Assembly: GCA_005793615.1 (NCBI GenBank)
Contig: SXRI01000038.1
Coordinates: forward strand, 1 to 20,477
Direction: 5' to 3'
Origin: Bdellovibrionales bacterium
Lineage (GTDB): Bacteria; Bdellovibrionota; Bdellovibrionia; Bdellovibrionales; JAMPXM01
DNA length: 20,477 nucleotides
The translations under genes and the position numbers were made by a program. Numbering within the stretch: the first letter of the stretch is position 1; each line of letters begins with the position of its first letter. The notes under the pieces are model-generated. The model saw nothing but the letters and a program-made list of their open reading frames with translations, searched no databases and was not told the DNA's origin. Shown here piece by piece: positions 1-7,535 of the stretch.

Positions 1-1
1 A

Positions 2-115
2 CAGAGTTTCGAGATCGAAAAAGGCGAGGAATTTGAATGGATAATCGAGAACAAAAACATGTTGCTACTGCAAAGAGTCAAACCCGCGAAGAAGCGGGCT
101 CTAAAAAACGGCTAG
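2..115 (+). CDS. C-terminal tail of an unidentified protein (partial at window edge)
   Basis: An open frame enters from the left edge and ends at TAG 113-115, giving 37 residues. The tail is strongly charged and contains FEIEKGEEFEWIIENKN, then LLLQRVK and a Lys/Arg-rich end. The alternating hydrophobic and charged pattern resembles the second half of AbrB/MazE-type DNA-binding antitoxins, but a transposase tail is equally possible; the fragment is too short to decide. Its composition differs completely from the Ser/Thr/Gly-rich protein that continues in the same frame just after the stop, so it is probably a different gene and not one gene with a nonsense mutation. A short inverted repeat (CCCGC/GCGGG, 83-98) lies inside it. 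The function is not assigned. Confidence 0.4.
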   Translation, partial: QSFEIEKGEEFEWIIENKNMLLLQRVKPAKKRALKNG

Positions 116-205
116 AAACTTTCTTGTCGGAGTACTAGTGCCTCGAACAACTCGGCTGACATCAAGTGGTGTAGTGCCGGCGGCGGGGTTTATTACCCGT
201 ATGTT

Positions 206-2071
206 GTGTACGGCGGCACCGCGAATTCGATTATCGCGAGATGTAACAATGCCACCTTGTCGAATTGTTTGACCCCGGGGAACTGGTCCTCGGCGACGAT
301 CACCGATGGAACCAATGCTACGGGTGCCAACCAGGTGATGACTAAACTTCACATCAACAGCACCGCCGATCAGCCTTTCTCGGTCATCGCACGTCGCTCG
401 ACCAATGAAATTCGCGCCTATGTGCAAGGCGCAGGCGGATGTTCAACGGGAGCTTTGAGTTTCAGTGCCACCAGTGTTGCGGCCGCTTCGGGCGCGACTC
501 TTGGCAATGCCTATGCATCTCTGGCTCGCGACTCTAGCAATCGCTGGCATCTTGCGGTGAATGACAGCACCACTTCGATTCGCTACTTCAATGAGCTCAC
601 CGGAACAGTGACGGCTGCTTGGAATGCGGTCAGTATTATTGAAACCACAACACTTGGTGCCGCTGGTGCGACTCGGGGATCCATCGCTCTTGACGAAACT
701 GGTAGTCAGGTTTTGGTGAGCTATGGCCGAACAGCGGGTGGCACGCCATTGCAAACTCTCGGCAACATGGTGCTGGCGTTCAACAACTGCCCGACGGGCG
801 GTACGGGTTGCGCGACCTCGACGATGGCTTCACCATCCAGTGCAGCGGGTATGGTTTGGGAAAATCCGCCATTTAACACAACGGGGCAGATTCAACTGGC
901 AACAAGCCAGGTGCCCAACACGATCGCGGTCGCCGCCACGAGTCTCGGTAGGCCGGCAGCAGCCTATGTGGATTTCTCGGTTGGTTCGGCCACGACAGGA
1001 AGGCTAAAATATGCGATCCGCTCGGGTAACTCCGCATCTGATCACTGGCCGAGCTACGATATTGCCTCGGGTGTTCAGCCGCAGTCCGTCGCTCTGGCGT
1101 TTGATCATGCCAATCGTCCTTGGATTGCTTACTACGATGCCACAAACTTTCGCTACTATCTCACCACGACCTCCACGACGGAAGGTTCGGGAAGCTGGCT
1201 CACCTATCAGTTTCCAATCGCCACTGCGGCCGCGCCTACTTTACCGGCGGCAAACAATGTTGCTTTAGCGATGTACGTCAATGGTGGTGTTCATAAGCCG
1301 GTCATGATTGTGAGTAATTCCGGTGCGGCAACGAAGGTGGTGCGTGCAGCGCTTTTCAATCCCACGAGTGAAAGCTGGGCCAATAACACGCAGGTTGACA
1401 CTGGTGTCGCCAATTTCTCGCGCATGAGTGCGGACTACGATGCCAATGGAAACATCGTGCTGAGTTATTACGATACCACCAACAATATTGTGAAGTTCAC
1501 CTACACGAGCAATGGCGGGTCTACTTGGGGTGCGGTTTCGAGCATTATGACTGGGCTAGGGGGTATGGGGTTGTCGATCAAAATCAATCCGTCAACTTCG
1601 GCTCCCGCAATCACATTCTTTGATCGTTCCGTAAATCTCTTGCGCTATAAATACTGCTCGACCGCTTTGGCATCGTGCCTGACTTCAACTAATTGGGTGG
1701 ATCTGGGTCTGGGTTTGATCGAAGCCTCTGCAGGCGTTTCCGGACTCTCAGCGGCAGCCACCGATGGTCTACTGGGTGCTTCGTTGACTTTTTCCCCAAC
1801 GGGACAAGCAGCTGTGGTCTTTTCCAAGGGCCCGGGTCTCGTGAGTGCGCCGATTACGGCGGATCTCAAGTTTGCCTATGTTAGCTCCACGACGGGTGTA
1901 TTCACCACTCCTGAATCTCTCAATGCGGGCTCAAACTCGTTCTACACGACGCCGGCCAATTTTGCCGCCGGCGGCTGGATGCCGGCTTCAGTGCGTTCGA
2001 GTACAGGTAGCTTACATTCGGTCTATGTTGGCCCCGGCAACCATCTCTATGTAACAAGCTGCGGACATTAG
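206..2071 (+). CDS. Large extracellular beta-propeller-like repeat protein, probably 5'-truncated
   Basis: The protein is 621 aa from the GTG at 206, rich in Ser, Thr, Ala, Gly and Asn. It is built of loosely repeated 45-60-residue units of the form hydrophobic-D-x-x-G-x-x-x-I-x-Y-Y-D followed by a strand such as (I/L)xYxY. Clear copies lie near residues 104-128, 294-318, 406-434, 455-484 and 526-558, a pattern seen in BNR/Asp-box-like propellers. Spaced cysteine pairs recur (C13/C21, C194/C202, C484/C491), twice followed by CLT..NW. Such features suit an exported, disulfide-bonded protein, yet no signal peptide is present. The frame stays open back to 116 and residues encoded at 140-205 (ADIKWCSAGGG) already match the repeat style, so the real gene began further upstream and the front is missing. 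The GTG is only the first usable start, with a poor SD. The specific ligand or role is unknown. Confidence 0.7.
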   Translation: MYGGTANSIIARCNNATLSNCLTPGNWSSATITDGTNATGANQVMTKLHINSTADQPFSVIARRSTNEIRAYVQGAGGCSTGALSFSATSVAAASGATLGNAYASLARDSSNRWHLAVNDSTTSIRYFNELTGTVTAAWNAVSIIETTTLGAAGATRGSIALDETGSQVLVSYGRTAGGTPLQTLGNMVLAFNNCPTGGTGCATSTMASPSSAAGMVWENPPFNTTGQIQLATSQVPNTIAVAATSLGRPAAAYVDFSVGSATTGRLKYAIRSGNSASDHWPSYDIASGVQPQSVALAFDHANRPWIAYYDATNFRYYLTTTSTTEGSGSWLTYQFPIATAAAPTLPAANNVALAMYVNGGVHKPVMIVSNSGAATKVVRAALFNPTSESWANNTQVDTGVANFSRMSADYDANGNIVLSYYDTTNNIVKFTYTSNGGSTWGAVSSIMTGLGGMGLSIKINPSTSAPAITFFDRSVNLLRYKYCSTALASCLTSTNWVDLGLGLIEASAGVSGLSAAATDGLLGASLTFSPTGQAAVVFSKGPGLVSAPITADLKFAYVSSTTGVFTTPESLNAGSNSFYTTPANFAAGGWMPASVRSSTGSLHSVYVGPGNHLYVTSCGH

Positions 2072-2128
2072 TCCTTTTTTCTGGCTTCCTACCAACTTCC
2101 TGCTTTATGCTGCCTCACTTTCAAATGC

Positions 2129-2150
2129 TCGGCAAAAGATCGGCAAAAGA
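2129..2150. repeat. Perfect 11-bp tandem duplication in the leader of the cyclotransferase-like gene
   Basis: The unit tcggcaaaaga occurs twice back to back, at 2129-2139 and 2140-2150, ending about 16 nt before the start codon at 2167 and just ahead of the SD (AGGAG at about 2155). It may be a simple slippage duplication or a paired binding site; the sequence alone does not separate these. Confidence 0.6.
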
Positions 2151-2166
2151 AATCAGGAGTTGAGGC

Positions 2167-2691
2167 ATGGATTCACACTACTACCAAGTTATGAAAGCTC
2201 GTGAAGGAGTTACGGACACCGGAACTCGCTGGTATTTCGGATACTCCGGAGTGTTGGACCGCAAGGCTTTTGAAGAGTGGCAAACTCAGCACAACTATCC
2301 GTTCTTCAAACTTCCAGAGGGTGCCGTCGCTCAGGCTAAAGATGTTGACCTTAGTTTTAATTTTCCATCGCGATGGTGGGGAGGTCGGGTAGCCGGTCTT
2401 ATTGACAAAAAAGATGCGGCCGTCTGGGGACGACTCTACGAAATTGCGGCAGTTGATTGGCCGGTGATTCAGCATAAAGAAGGCGTGGTCACGGGCATGG
2501 CGGTTGAACGACCGATCACGGTAGTTGTTGATGGTAAAGAAATTGAAGCAACGACGTTCACAACCGCACCCAATCGCGCGAGTCTTGATGGTCCTCTCAG
2601 CGAACGTTACATCGACACCTTGATAAAAGGTGCTGAGCAAGCGGGCTTGCCCGCCGCGTACGTTGCGAGCTTACGGGGTAAGGCGATCTAA
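2167..2691 (+). CDS. Gamma-glutamylcyclotransferase-like (GGCT/AIG2-fold) protein
   Basis: The protein is 174 aa, starting at ATG 2167 with AGGAG seven bases upstream. The order of elements fits the GGCT fold: an N-terminal strand YFGYSGVLD, then a strand with LSFNFPSRWWGG and VAGL, then AAVWGRLYEI, then the catalytic-type HKEGV, and a C-terminal YIDTLIKGAEQAGLPAAYVASL helix region typical of the family. Known family members release 5-oxoproline from gamma-glutamyl amino acids or from glutathione. The glutamate of the xEG motif is present, but the usual YGSN substrate loop reads YSGV, so specificity may differ. The 3' end overlaps the convergent flavoprotein gene by 21 nt. Fold assignment is fairly secure; the exact reaction is inferred. 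Confidence 0.7.
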   Translation: MDSHYYQVMKAREGVTDTGTRWYFGYSGVLDRKAFEEWQTQHNYPFFKLPEGAVAQAKDVDLSFNFPSRWWGGRVAGLIDKKDAAVWGRLYEIAAVDWPVIQHKEGVVTGMAVERPITVVVDGKEIEATTFTTAPNRASLDGPLSERYIDTLIKGAEQAGLPAAYVASLRGKAI

Positions 2692-4140
2692 CACTGATTT
2701 CTCTTTAGTTGGAGAAGTCTCAGCAAGGCCGTTCAATAAGTATTCTAAAACGGCTTGGGAAGTATACTCAGCACCGTACTTTTTGATAAGTCGGTGCACG
2801 CACTCGACGTTATCACCAAGAGTGACAATGGGGCGTTCCAGTTGTTGGCTCGCTTGCCATTGATTCTGATCAATATTCGCCATCATGCCATTGCACAAGC
2901 ACATGCGGCCGACAGTGTCTTCGATCGCACCGCCTTTTTTGACATAGTGATCGACGGGTTCGCTTGGGCAGAGATAACCAATAGTGCCATCGGTTTTGCG
3001 ATAAGGTTCGCGCAGGTATCCAAGGTCACAGACCCGAACGCGTGCAGCAACGAGATCGGCTTGAGAGTTAGTACCTTCAAGACGTGCGACCTTAAATGGA
3101 AAGCCAGTCGGTGAGCCACGCGGGTCAGTGAAAATATCGAGCGATTCAGTAGCGATTTTTTTGAGCAGTTGCGCGCGAATCGACGGGCTCAGACCCGAAT
3201 CTTGTGCGAGCGCGAACGCCGTACCAACTTGGATGCCGCTGGCACCTGCTTCAAGGGCGGCTTTCAGATCTTCGGGCGAGCCGCGCGAGCCGGCTAGATA
3301 AAACGGTAGACCAAGAGCCTTCATGGCGACCAAATCAACTTCGTCGCGAACACCATAGATCGGTTCGCCACGCTCGTTGAGCTGCAGTTTTCCACGAGGA
3401 GGCGCATTGTGGCCGCCAGCAGAGGGCGCCTCGATCACGAAGCCATCAACAGGAGGCGAGATCTTCTTGGCAAGCATGATCGCAAGAGTGTTCGATGCCA
3501 CGATCGCCAAAAACTTCGGTCGATTCAAAGTGGGTAGCTTGTCACCCATGATTTCACGAGGCGAGAACTTCAGGCGGAAGTTATCACCCGGTTGCGCATC
3601 AGCAACGTATAAGCCATAGGTGGTGTCTTCATTGCGACTGAGGGTATCAAGCACTGCAGGAATCTCACGCGGAATACCGGCACCCATTAGCACATAGTCG
3701 ACACCGGCAAGCATCGCGCCGTAAATACTCGGCAGATGCGGAGCCTGCACTTTCTCGAGATAATTGATGCCGACTTTGCCATCGTGGTTTTCTTTGGCCA
3801 GATAAATTTCAACGAAGTTGGCGAGTACCAAGATTTCTAAAGATTCACGCGAGGGCGTGGCTGACGGCAAGGGAAGACGAGCAAAAGGGGTGGTCGAAGT
3901 TTTGTCGTGACGAAAGTATTTTTCGATCACGCGTTCACCGACTTGAGTCAGAGGAAATTTGGCAATTGCCCGGCGCATATGACCGCCAGGATCGCCTAGT
4001 TGCAGACGGCGTACGAGAACGGAGTCAAGTGCGGTACCGGAGACAACACCGAGTTGTCCGAGGCGCGCAACATTATGGGCAAGACGCCAATCAGAGACGG
4101 CAACACCCATGCCCGCCTGAATGATCAGTGGTTCGCGCAC
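2671..4140 (-). CDS. Nitronate monooxygenase / 2-nitropropane dioxygenase family flavoprotein
   Basis: The 489-aa protein is an FMN-binding TIM-barrel of the NMO family. It begins with the phosphate-loop-type LIIQAGMGVAVS (residues 5-16), has the APSAGGHNAP segment with the conserved GGH at 242-244, and the FMN phosphate-binding stretch around 298-316 (AGASGIQVGTAFALA). It is longer than classic bacterial NMOs (about 320-360 aa). There is an insertion near residues 60-130, and a C-terminal part has four cysteines (C371, C391, C414, C416) that could bind metal or form a structural knot. Related enzymes oxidise alkyl nitronates, and PfaD-type relatives act in lipid synthesis, so the substrate is uncertain. 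ATG 4140 is preceded by AAAGGGGA. The gene is transcribed divergently from the LysE-type gene and converges on the cyclotransferase-like gene. Confidence 0.8.
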   Translation of the reverse strand: MREPLIIQAGMGVAVSDWRLAHNVARLGQLGVVSGTALDSVLVRRLQLGDPGGHMRRAIAKFPLTQVGERVIEKYFRHDKTSTTPFARLPLPSATPSRESLEILVLANFVEIYLAKENHDGKVGINYLEKVQAPHLPSIYGAMLAGVDYVLMGAGIPREIPAVLDTLSRNEDTTYGLYVADAQPGDNFRLKFSPREIMGDKLPTLNRPKFLAIVASNTLAIMLAKKISPPVDGFVIEAPSAGGHNAPPRGKLQLNERGEPIYGVRDEVDLVAMKALGLPFYLAGSRGSPEDLKAALEAGASGIQVGTAFALAQDSGLSPSIRAQLLKKIATESLDIFTDPRGSPTGFPFKVARLEGTNSQADLVAARVRVCDLGYLREPYRKTDGTIGYLCPSEPVDHYVKKGGAIEDTVGRMCLCNGMMANIDQNQWQASQQLERPIVTLGDNVECVHRLIKKYGAEYTSQAVLEYLLNGLAETSPTKEKSVLDRLTP

Positions 4141-4273
4141 CCAATTCCCCTTTCAAAAACCTGTCACGGATTCGCTGGTTAGTATTCCACATAGACTGAA
4201 TTTTAGGTATCAGGTTCCCTTGGGTGCGTTCCTTTTGGTGCGCTGTGCGTTAGTGGTCGGAAATGGCAAATGG

Positions 4274-4295
4274 CCTGACCTTTGAAAAGGTTAGG
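4274..4295. promoter_or_regulatory. 22-nt inverted repeat upstream of the LysE-type exporter gene
   Basis: cctgaccttt and aaaggttagg face each other across a 2-nt centre, with nine Watson-Crick pairs and one G-T wobble. It lies 57 nt before the exporter start, in the 212-nt divergent region shared with the flavoprotein gene. LysE-type exporters are commonly controlled by a neighbouring regulator, so an operator is possible, but no regulator gene is adjacent. There is no T-run after the repeat, so it is not a normal terminator. Confidence 0.35.
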
Positions 4296-4352
4296 GGGCT
4301 CATAAAAAGATCTAAATTGTTTGCGCAGCAAAGGTGTCATACATCCTGACCG

Positions 4353-4976
4353 ATGAAAATTGAGCTGCTCGTCAAAGGAATTTTGCTAGGTTTTTCGGTC
4401 GCAGCCCCTGTGGGACCGATCGGTCTTTTATGTATCCGCCGAACTTTGAGTTTCGGGCCTCGTTACGGACTCTTAACTGGTTTGGGTGCAGCGACCGCCG
4501 ACACGATTTATAGCCTTGTTGCCGGACTTGGCTTGGTGGGGGTGTCGGCGAGCCTCATTGCCCATCAGGAGTTTCTACAGCTGATCGGTGGGATTTTTCT
4601 GTTCTATCTCGGTTGGAAAACGGCAACCGCCCAGCCGGTGCGGGCAGGAGCGGAGAACGCTGAAGCCAGTTTTGCTGGGGCCTATTTCTCATCGTTGGCA
4701 CTGACCGTCACAAATCCGCTGACGATTTTGTCATTCGCGGCGGCTTTCGCCGGTTTGGGCCTGGTGAGTTCCGCAGAGACTTCGCTGAGCGATGGTCTTT
4801 TTTTAGTCGGTGGTGTCTTTGTAGGCTCTGCGGCCTGGTGGCTGATGTTGAGTTTCGGCACCGGAAAGCTGCGTCGCCGCATCAATGATCGCCACCTCCA
4901 GCTGATCAATCGCCTCTCGGGCGGCTTGATCATCGCGTTCGCACTCTTGGCGTTTTGGCAGACGATCATCAATTGA
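4353..4976 (+). CDS. LysE/RhtB family amino-acid exporter
   Basis: The protein is 207 aa, the usual length for the family. The family signature sits at the N-terminus: G-x-L-L-G-F-S-V-A-A-P-V-G-P-I-G at residues 9-24. Hydrophobic segments lie near 9-29, 38-66, 70-88, 110-137, 147-168 and 184-205, giving six membrane spans in the inner membrane. A second family-typical stretch, LTVTNPLTILSF (116-127), is present. Members export basic amino acids, homoserine, threonine or related metabolites using proton exchange; the substrate cannot be read from this sequence. The SD is poor. The stop lies 14 nt from the end of the convergent HutD-like gene. Confidence 0.88.
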   Translation: MKIELLVKGILLGFSVAAPVGPIGLLCIRRTLSFGPRYGLLTGLGAATADTIYSLVAGLGLVGVSASLIAHQEFLQLIGGIFLFYLGWKTATAQPVRAGAENAEASFAGAYFSSLALTVTNPLTILSFAAAFAGLGLVSSAETSLSDGLFLVGGVFVGSAAWWLMLSFGTGKLRRRINDRHLQLINRLSGGLIIAFALLAFWQTIIN

Positions 4977-4990
4977 AGCTCAGGCAAAAC

Positions 4991-5638
4991 TCAGAACGGA
5001 TTTTCGATTCGGATGATGATGTATCTGCTGTCCCGTTTTCGGGGTGTGATCATAAACCGAAAAACTTCGTTTGTAGAAACCGTGATGATCGCTGTTTCCT
5101 GAGCGTCAATGAGGTGATCAGTCCGGCCATCCTCTGTCAGGTCGACAGGCAGGTCGACAGTCAGATCGACAGGCAGGTCGACAGTCAGATCGACGGCACC
5201 GGTGGCTACAAAAACCAGCAAAGTTCCCGTGGTCATCGCCAGTCGGCCGCTGGCTTCCTTCGAGACAACAAATTGAGCGTGGGCTTGCTCTTCTTTGAAA
5301 ATGAAATTTAGATCGGTGACTTTTCCACCGCGTAATCGTCCGTCAACTTTACGATCACCCGAGAACAATGCATAGGCGCCTTGTTCAAGGACCTGAACCT
5401 CGTTTTCGAACTTGAGCTCAAGACCGCTGCCTGTCAGAAGAGTAAGAAATCTTTGGCACCCAGGAAATTGGGAAAAGACCCCGTCTTCGTTTACGTCAGC
5501 GGAACTCAAGCGCCAGCGAAAGTTATTTTCGGCCAGGGTCGAAGTCGGGGGATCAATCGCGATCTCTCTTGTGATGCCCTTACCGTTCCTCCAGGGCATG
5601 GTCTTATAGTTTTGTGCAGTGAGGACTTGAATCTGCAT
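4991..5638 (-). CDS. HutD/Ves family bicupin protein with a (VDLT/VDLP) repeat loop
   Basis: Start ATG 5638 is chosen because AGAAGG lies eight bases upstream and translation begins just before the family's N-terminal strand; a longer open frame to 5743 adds 35 unrelated residues. The product is 215 aa. HutD/Ves hallmarks are present: YKTMPWRNGKGITREIA at residues 11-27, then FRWRLSSADV (40-49), a FSQFPGCQRFLTLLTG strand (55-70) and the G-D-R-K loop (94-97). HutD is linked to histidine utilisation and Ves to cold response in E. coli, but neither has a settled biochemical role, and no hut gene is nearby. Residues 149-168 are five copies of VDL(T/P) coded by a 12-bp tandem repeat, inserted where relatives have a short loop between cupin strands. 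Confidence 0.85.
   Translation of the reverse strand: MQIQVLTAQNYKTMPWRNGKGITREIAIDPPTSTLAENNFRWRLSSADVNEDGVFSQFPGCQRFLTLLTGSGLELKFENEVQVLEQGAYALFSGDRKVDGRLRGGKVTDLNFIFKEEQAHAQFVVSKEASGRLAMTTGTLLVFVATGAVDLTVDLPVDLTVDLPVDLTEDGRTDHLIDAQETAIITVSTNEVFRFMITPRKRDSRYIIIRIENPF
5141..5194. repeat. 12-bp tandem repeat inside the HutD-like gene (4.5 units)
   Basis: Units read gtcgacaggcag, gtcgacagtcag, atcgacaggcag, gtcgacagtcag and atcgac. They form a 24-bp higher-order repeat (5141-5164 and 5165-5188) with a single mismatch. As a multiple of three it preserves the reading frame and encodes (VDL T/P)n. Near-identity of the units suggests recent slippage expansion. Confidence 0.9.
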
Positions 5639-5788
5639 TGCGACGCCTTCTGGAGAGGGTTTCACTCTATTGAAACACTCATCGGAGGTTCGTGCAAACA
5701 CTCGCAAATGGGCCACACCTGTCTCTTTGTGGTGTCTCAACAAATCTTGTTGTTTCTTGCGCGATCTTGTTCGTTTTCCCTGGTCTAT

Positions 5789-5817
5789 TTGACATTCCTG
5801 GTCACGTGGCTTAGAAA
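5789..5817 (+). promoter_or_regulatory. Sigma70-type promoter for the FkbM-GNAT unit
   Basis: A perfect -35 TTGACA (5789-5794) is followed after exactly 17 bp by TAGAAA (5812-5817), four of six matches to the -10 consensus. The predicted transcript start is near 5824, about 48 nt ahead of the FkbM start at 5872. Confidence 0.5.
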
Positions 5818-5871
5818 TCTAGCTGGCAAGTACTATTGTCGTGTCGACACCCATCGGAGTGAAGTTAGCAA

Positions 5872-6729
5872 ATGCAATCATGGCAGGAATCGCCCATTTT
5901 AACTCGTGTACTCAAACACTCGCTTGGCCGGCGTTTGATGACTATGGTCGGGCCTAATTTGGTTGAGAAAAGCCTGAAATTTTCCGGTCATGAATTTAAG
6001 ATGCTTCTTGATCTCAATGACCGCTGGGGAGTTTCGAAGTATCTGCTCAAGCACGGTGATTATGATCCGGTGCTTCTGCAGATCGCTATAAAAATTATTC
6101 CGCGCAAGGCCCGAGTTCTAGATGTCGGTGGCAATATCGGTTTTTGGTCGGTTTTTCTTGGCAAGGTTTGCGGTTGCGAAAAAGTTTGGGCTTATGAGCC
6201 GGCACCGCAGAACGTCGCATTGTTAAAACAGAACTTGGCGCTGAATGGACTCGCAGACATTGTTGAAGTTTCGCCGTGTGCTCTGGGAGAGACCAAACGC
6301 AGTTCACAGCTTTTTATCTCAACTGAGAATGCTGGCGATCATCAGCTCTATGAATCTGCCGAAAAGCGCGATGCGATTGATATCAAGGTTGAGGCCTTTG
6401 ATGAAACTCATCCCGGTGAGCGCGTTGATTTTATCAAGATTGATACTCAAGGCTATGAGCCTTATGTCCTGCGTGGGCTTTTGAAAACCCTGGCTCATAA
6501 TCAGGATGTTAAAATTATCACGGAGTTTTGGCCGCATGGAATTCGCGGCGCGGGCTCGGATCCTGAGGCGCTTCTCAAACAACTGAGCGAACTCGGATTT
6601 AAGTTCTGGGCGGTCGTACCGAACAGCGAAAAGATTGAACGCGCCTCGATCGCGTCAATTATGGAGATGTGCCCCGGAGAAGTTCATACCGATCTCATTC
6701 TTAGCCGCTCGGAGCTGCAACTTGTGTGA
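5872..6729 (+). CDS. FkbM family SAM-dependent methyltransferase
   Basis: The protein is 285 aa. The SAM-binding motif RVLDVGGNIGFWSVF lies at residues 81-95, followed by the acidic end of strand two in WAYEPAPQN (107-114), and the family-diagnostic VDFIKIDTQGYEPYVLRG at 185-202. FkbM-domain enzymes usually methylate hydroxyls of sugars or small molecules, often for surface glycans; the substrate here is unknown. GGAG lies about 12 nt before ATG 5872, and a good promoter stands at 5789-5817. The stop overlaps the following GNAT gene by four bases, so the two are translationally coupled and likely modify the same product. Confidence 0.88.
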   Translation: MQSWQESPILTRVLKHSLGRRLMTMVGPNLVEKSLKFSGHEFKMLLDLNDRWGVSKYLLKHGDYDPVLLQIAIKIIPRKARVLDVGGNIGFWSVFLGKVCGCEKVWAYEPAPQNVALLKQNLALNGLADIVEVSPCALGETKRSSQLFISTENAGDHQLYESAEKRDAIDIKVEAFDETHPGERVDFIKIDTQGYEPYVLRGLLKTLAHNQDVKIITEFWPHGIRGAGSDPEALLKQLSELGFKFWAVVPNSEKIERASIASIMEMCPGEVHTDLILSRSELQLV

Positions 6730-7523
6730 AAGTCACGTCGCTCGGTTTTCAAACTAATTTGATGTTTACTCGCTTCTCTGGCGAGGTCATTGATCGCGGA
6801 TCGTATGTTTTGGCGCAAACGCCGTCGAACCCCGGTTACCATTGGGGTAACTATATCATTTTCGACCGTCCGCCGCGTAAAGGTGATCTAGCGGCGTGGA
6901 CGGGGATTTTTAAGCAAGAGTTTCCCTATTATCGCCAACCACAACACTTTACCTTCGCCTGGGAGCACAGCGCTCGAGTCGCGTCTGATACTCAGGAGTT
7001 TGTCGAAGCCGGGTTTGAGGAAGATTCGGCATTGGTGCTCACCGCGGAGCGATTGCAGCGGTCGCTGCATCCGAATTCGCATTTGGAAGTTCGCAAGATC
7101 GTCACTGACCAACAATGGCGTGAAGTGATTGAGCTGCAGAACCTTTGCGCGGAGCCAAAGTTTTTGAATGATTATTACCAGCTCTTTAAAGAACGGCAGA
7201 TGGCTCAATATCGCAAGATGTCTGAGGCCGGTAAGGGGTTTTGGTTTGGGGCCTACCTAAACGGGCGTGCGGTCGGTGATCTCGGTATCTTCTATGAGGG
7301 CGAAACCGGGCGTTACCAAAGCGTCGGTACACATCCGGATTTTCGCCGTCAGGGCATTTGTGGAACTCTCGTCTACGAAGCGGGCTCAATGATTTTGCGT
7401 GATTGCGGAGTCAGGCAACTGGTGATGGAAGCCGATCCTGATTATCACGCCGCACGCATCTATGAGTCCGTTGGTTTTCAGCGTAGTGAAGTGAACCACT
7501 CGTTAAGCTGGTGGATACGTTAA
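6726..7523 (+). CDS. GNAT family N-acetyltransferase with an extra N-terminal domain
   Basis: The start is the GTG at 6726, overlapping the FkbM stop as GTGA; no better start lies nearby. The product is 265 aa, about 100 residues longer than a minimal GNAT. Residues 1-120 hold one unrecognised domain rich in aromatics (GYHWGNYIIF at 37-46). The C-terminal half is GNAT: a strand GFWFGAYLNGRAVGDLGIF (171-189), then the acetyl-CoA binding motif V-G-T-H-P-D-F-R-R-Q-G-I-C-G (200-213), then a helix and strand ending ARIYESVGFQRS. The acceptor substrate is unknown; coupling to FkbM suggests a shared small-molecule or glycan target. The gene converges on the next with 12 nt between stops. Confidence 0.8.
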   Translation: MKVTSLGFQTNLMFTRFSGEVIDRGSYVLAQTPSNPGYHWGNYIIFDRPPRKGDLAAWTGIFKQEFPYYRQPQHFTFAWEHSARVASDTQEFVEAGFEEDSALVLTAERLQRSLHPNSHLEVRKIVTDQQWREVIELQNLCAEPKFLNDYYQLFKERQMAQYRKMSEAGKGFWFGAYLNGRAVGDLGIFYEGETGRYQSVGTHPDFRRQGICGTLVYEAGSMILRDCGVRQLVMEADPDYHAARIYESVGFQRSEVNHSLSWWIR

Positions 7524-7535
7524 GGACTCGAATTC

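Noticed and set aside
1..138. Naming the left-edge fragment as an insertion sequence of a defined family
   Set aside because: Only 37 residues and one possible end are visible; an AbrB-like antitoxin tail fits as well. CTAG pairs this short occur by chance.
5141..5194. Possible CRISPR-like array or recombination site from the 12-bp repeats
   Set aside because: There are no unique spacers; it is a contiguous in-frame minisatellite within a gene.
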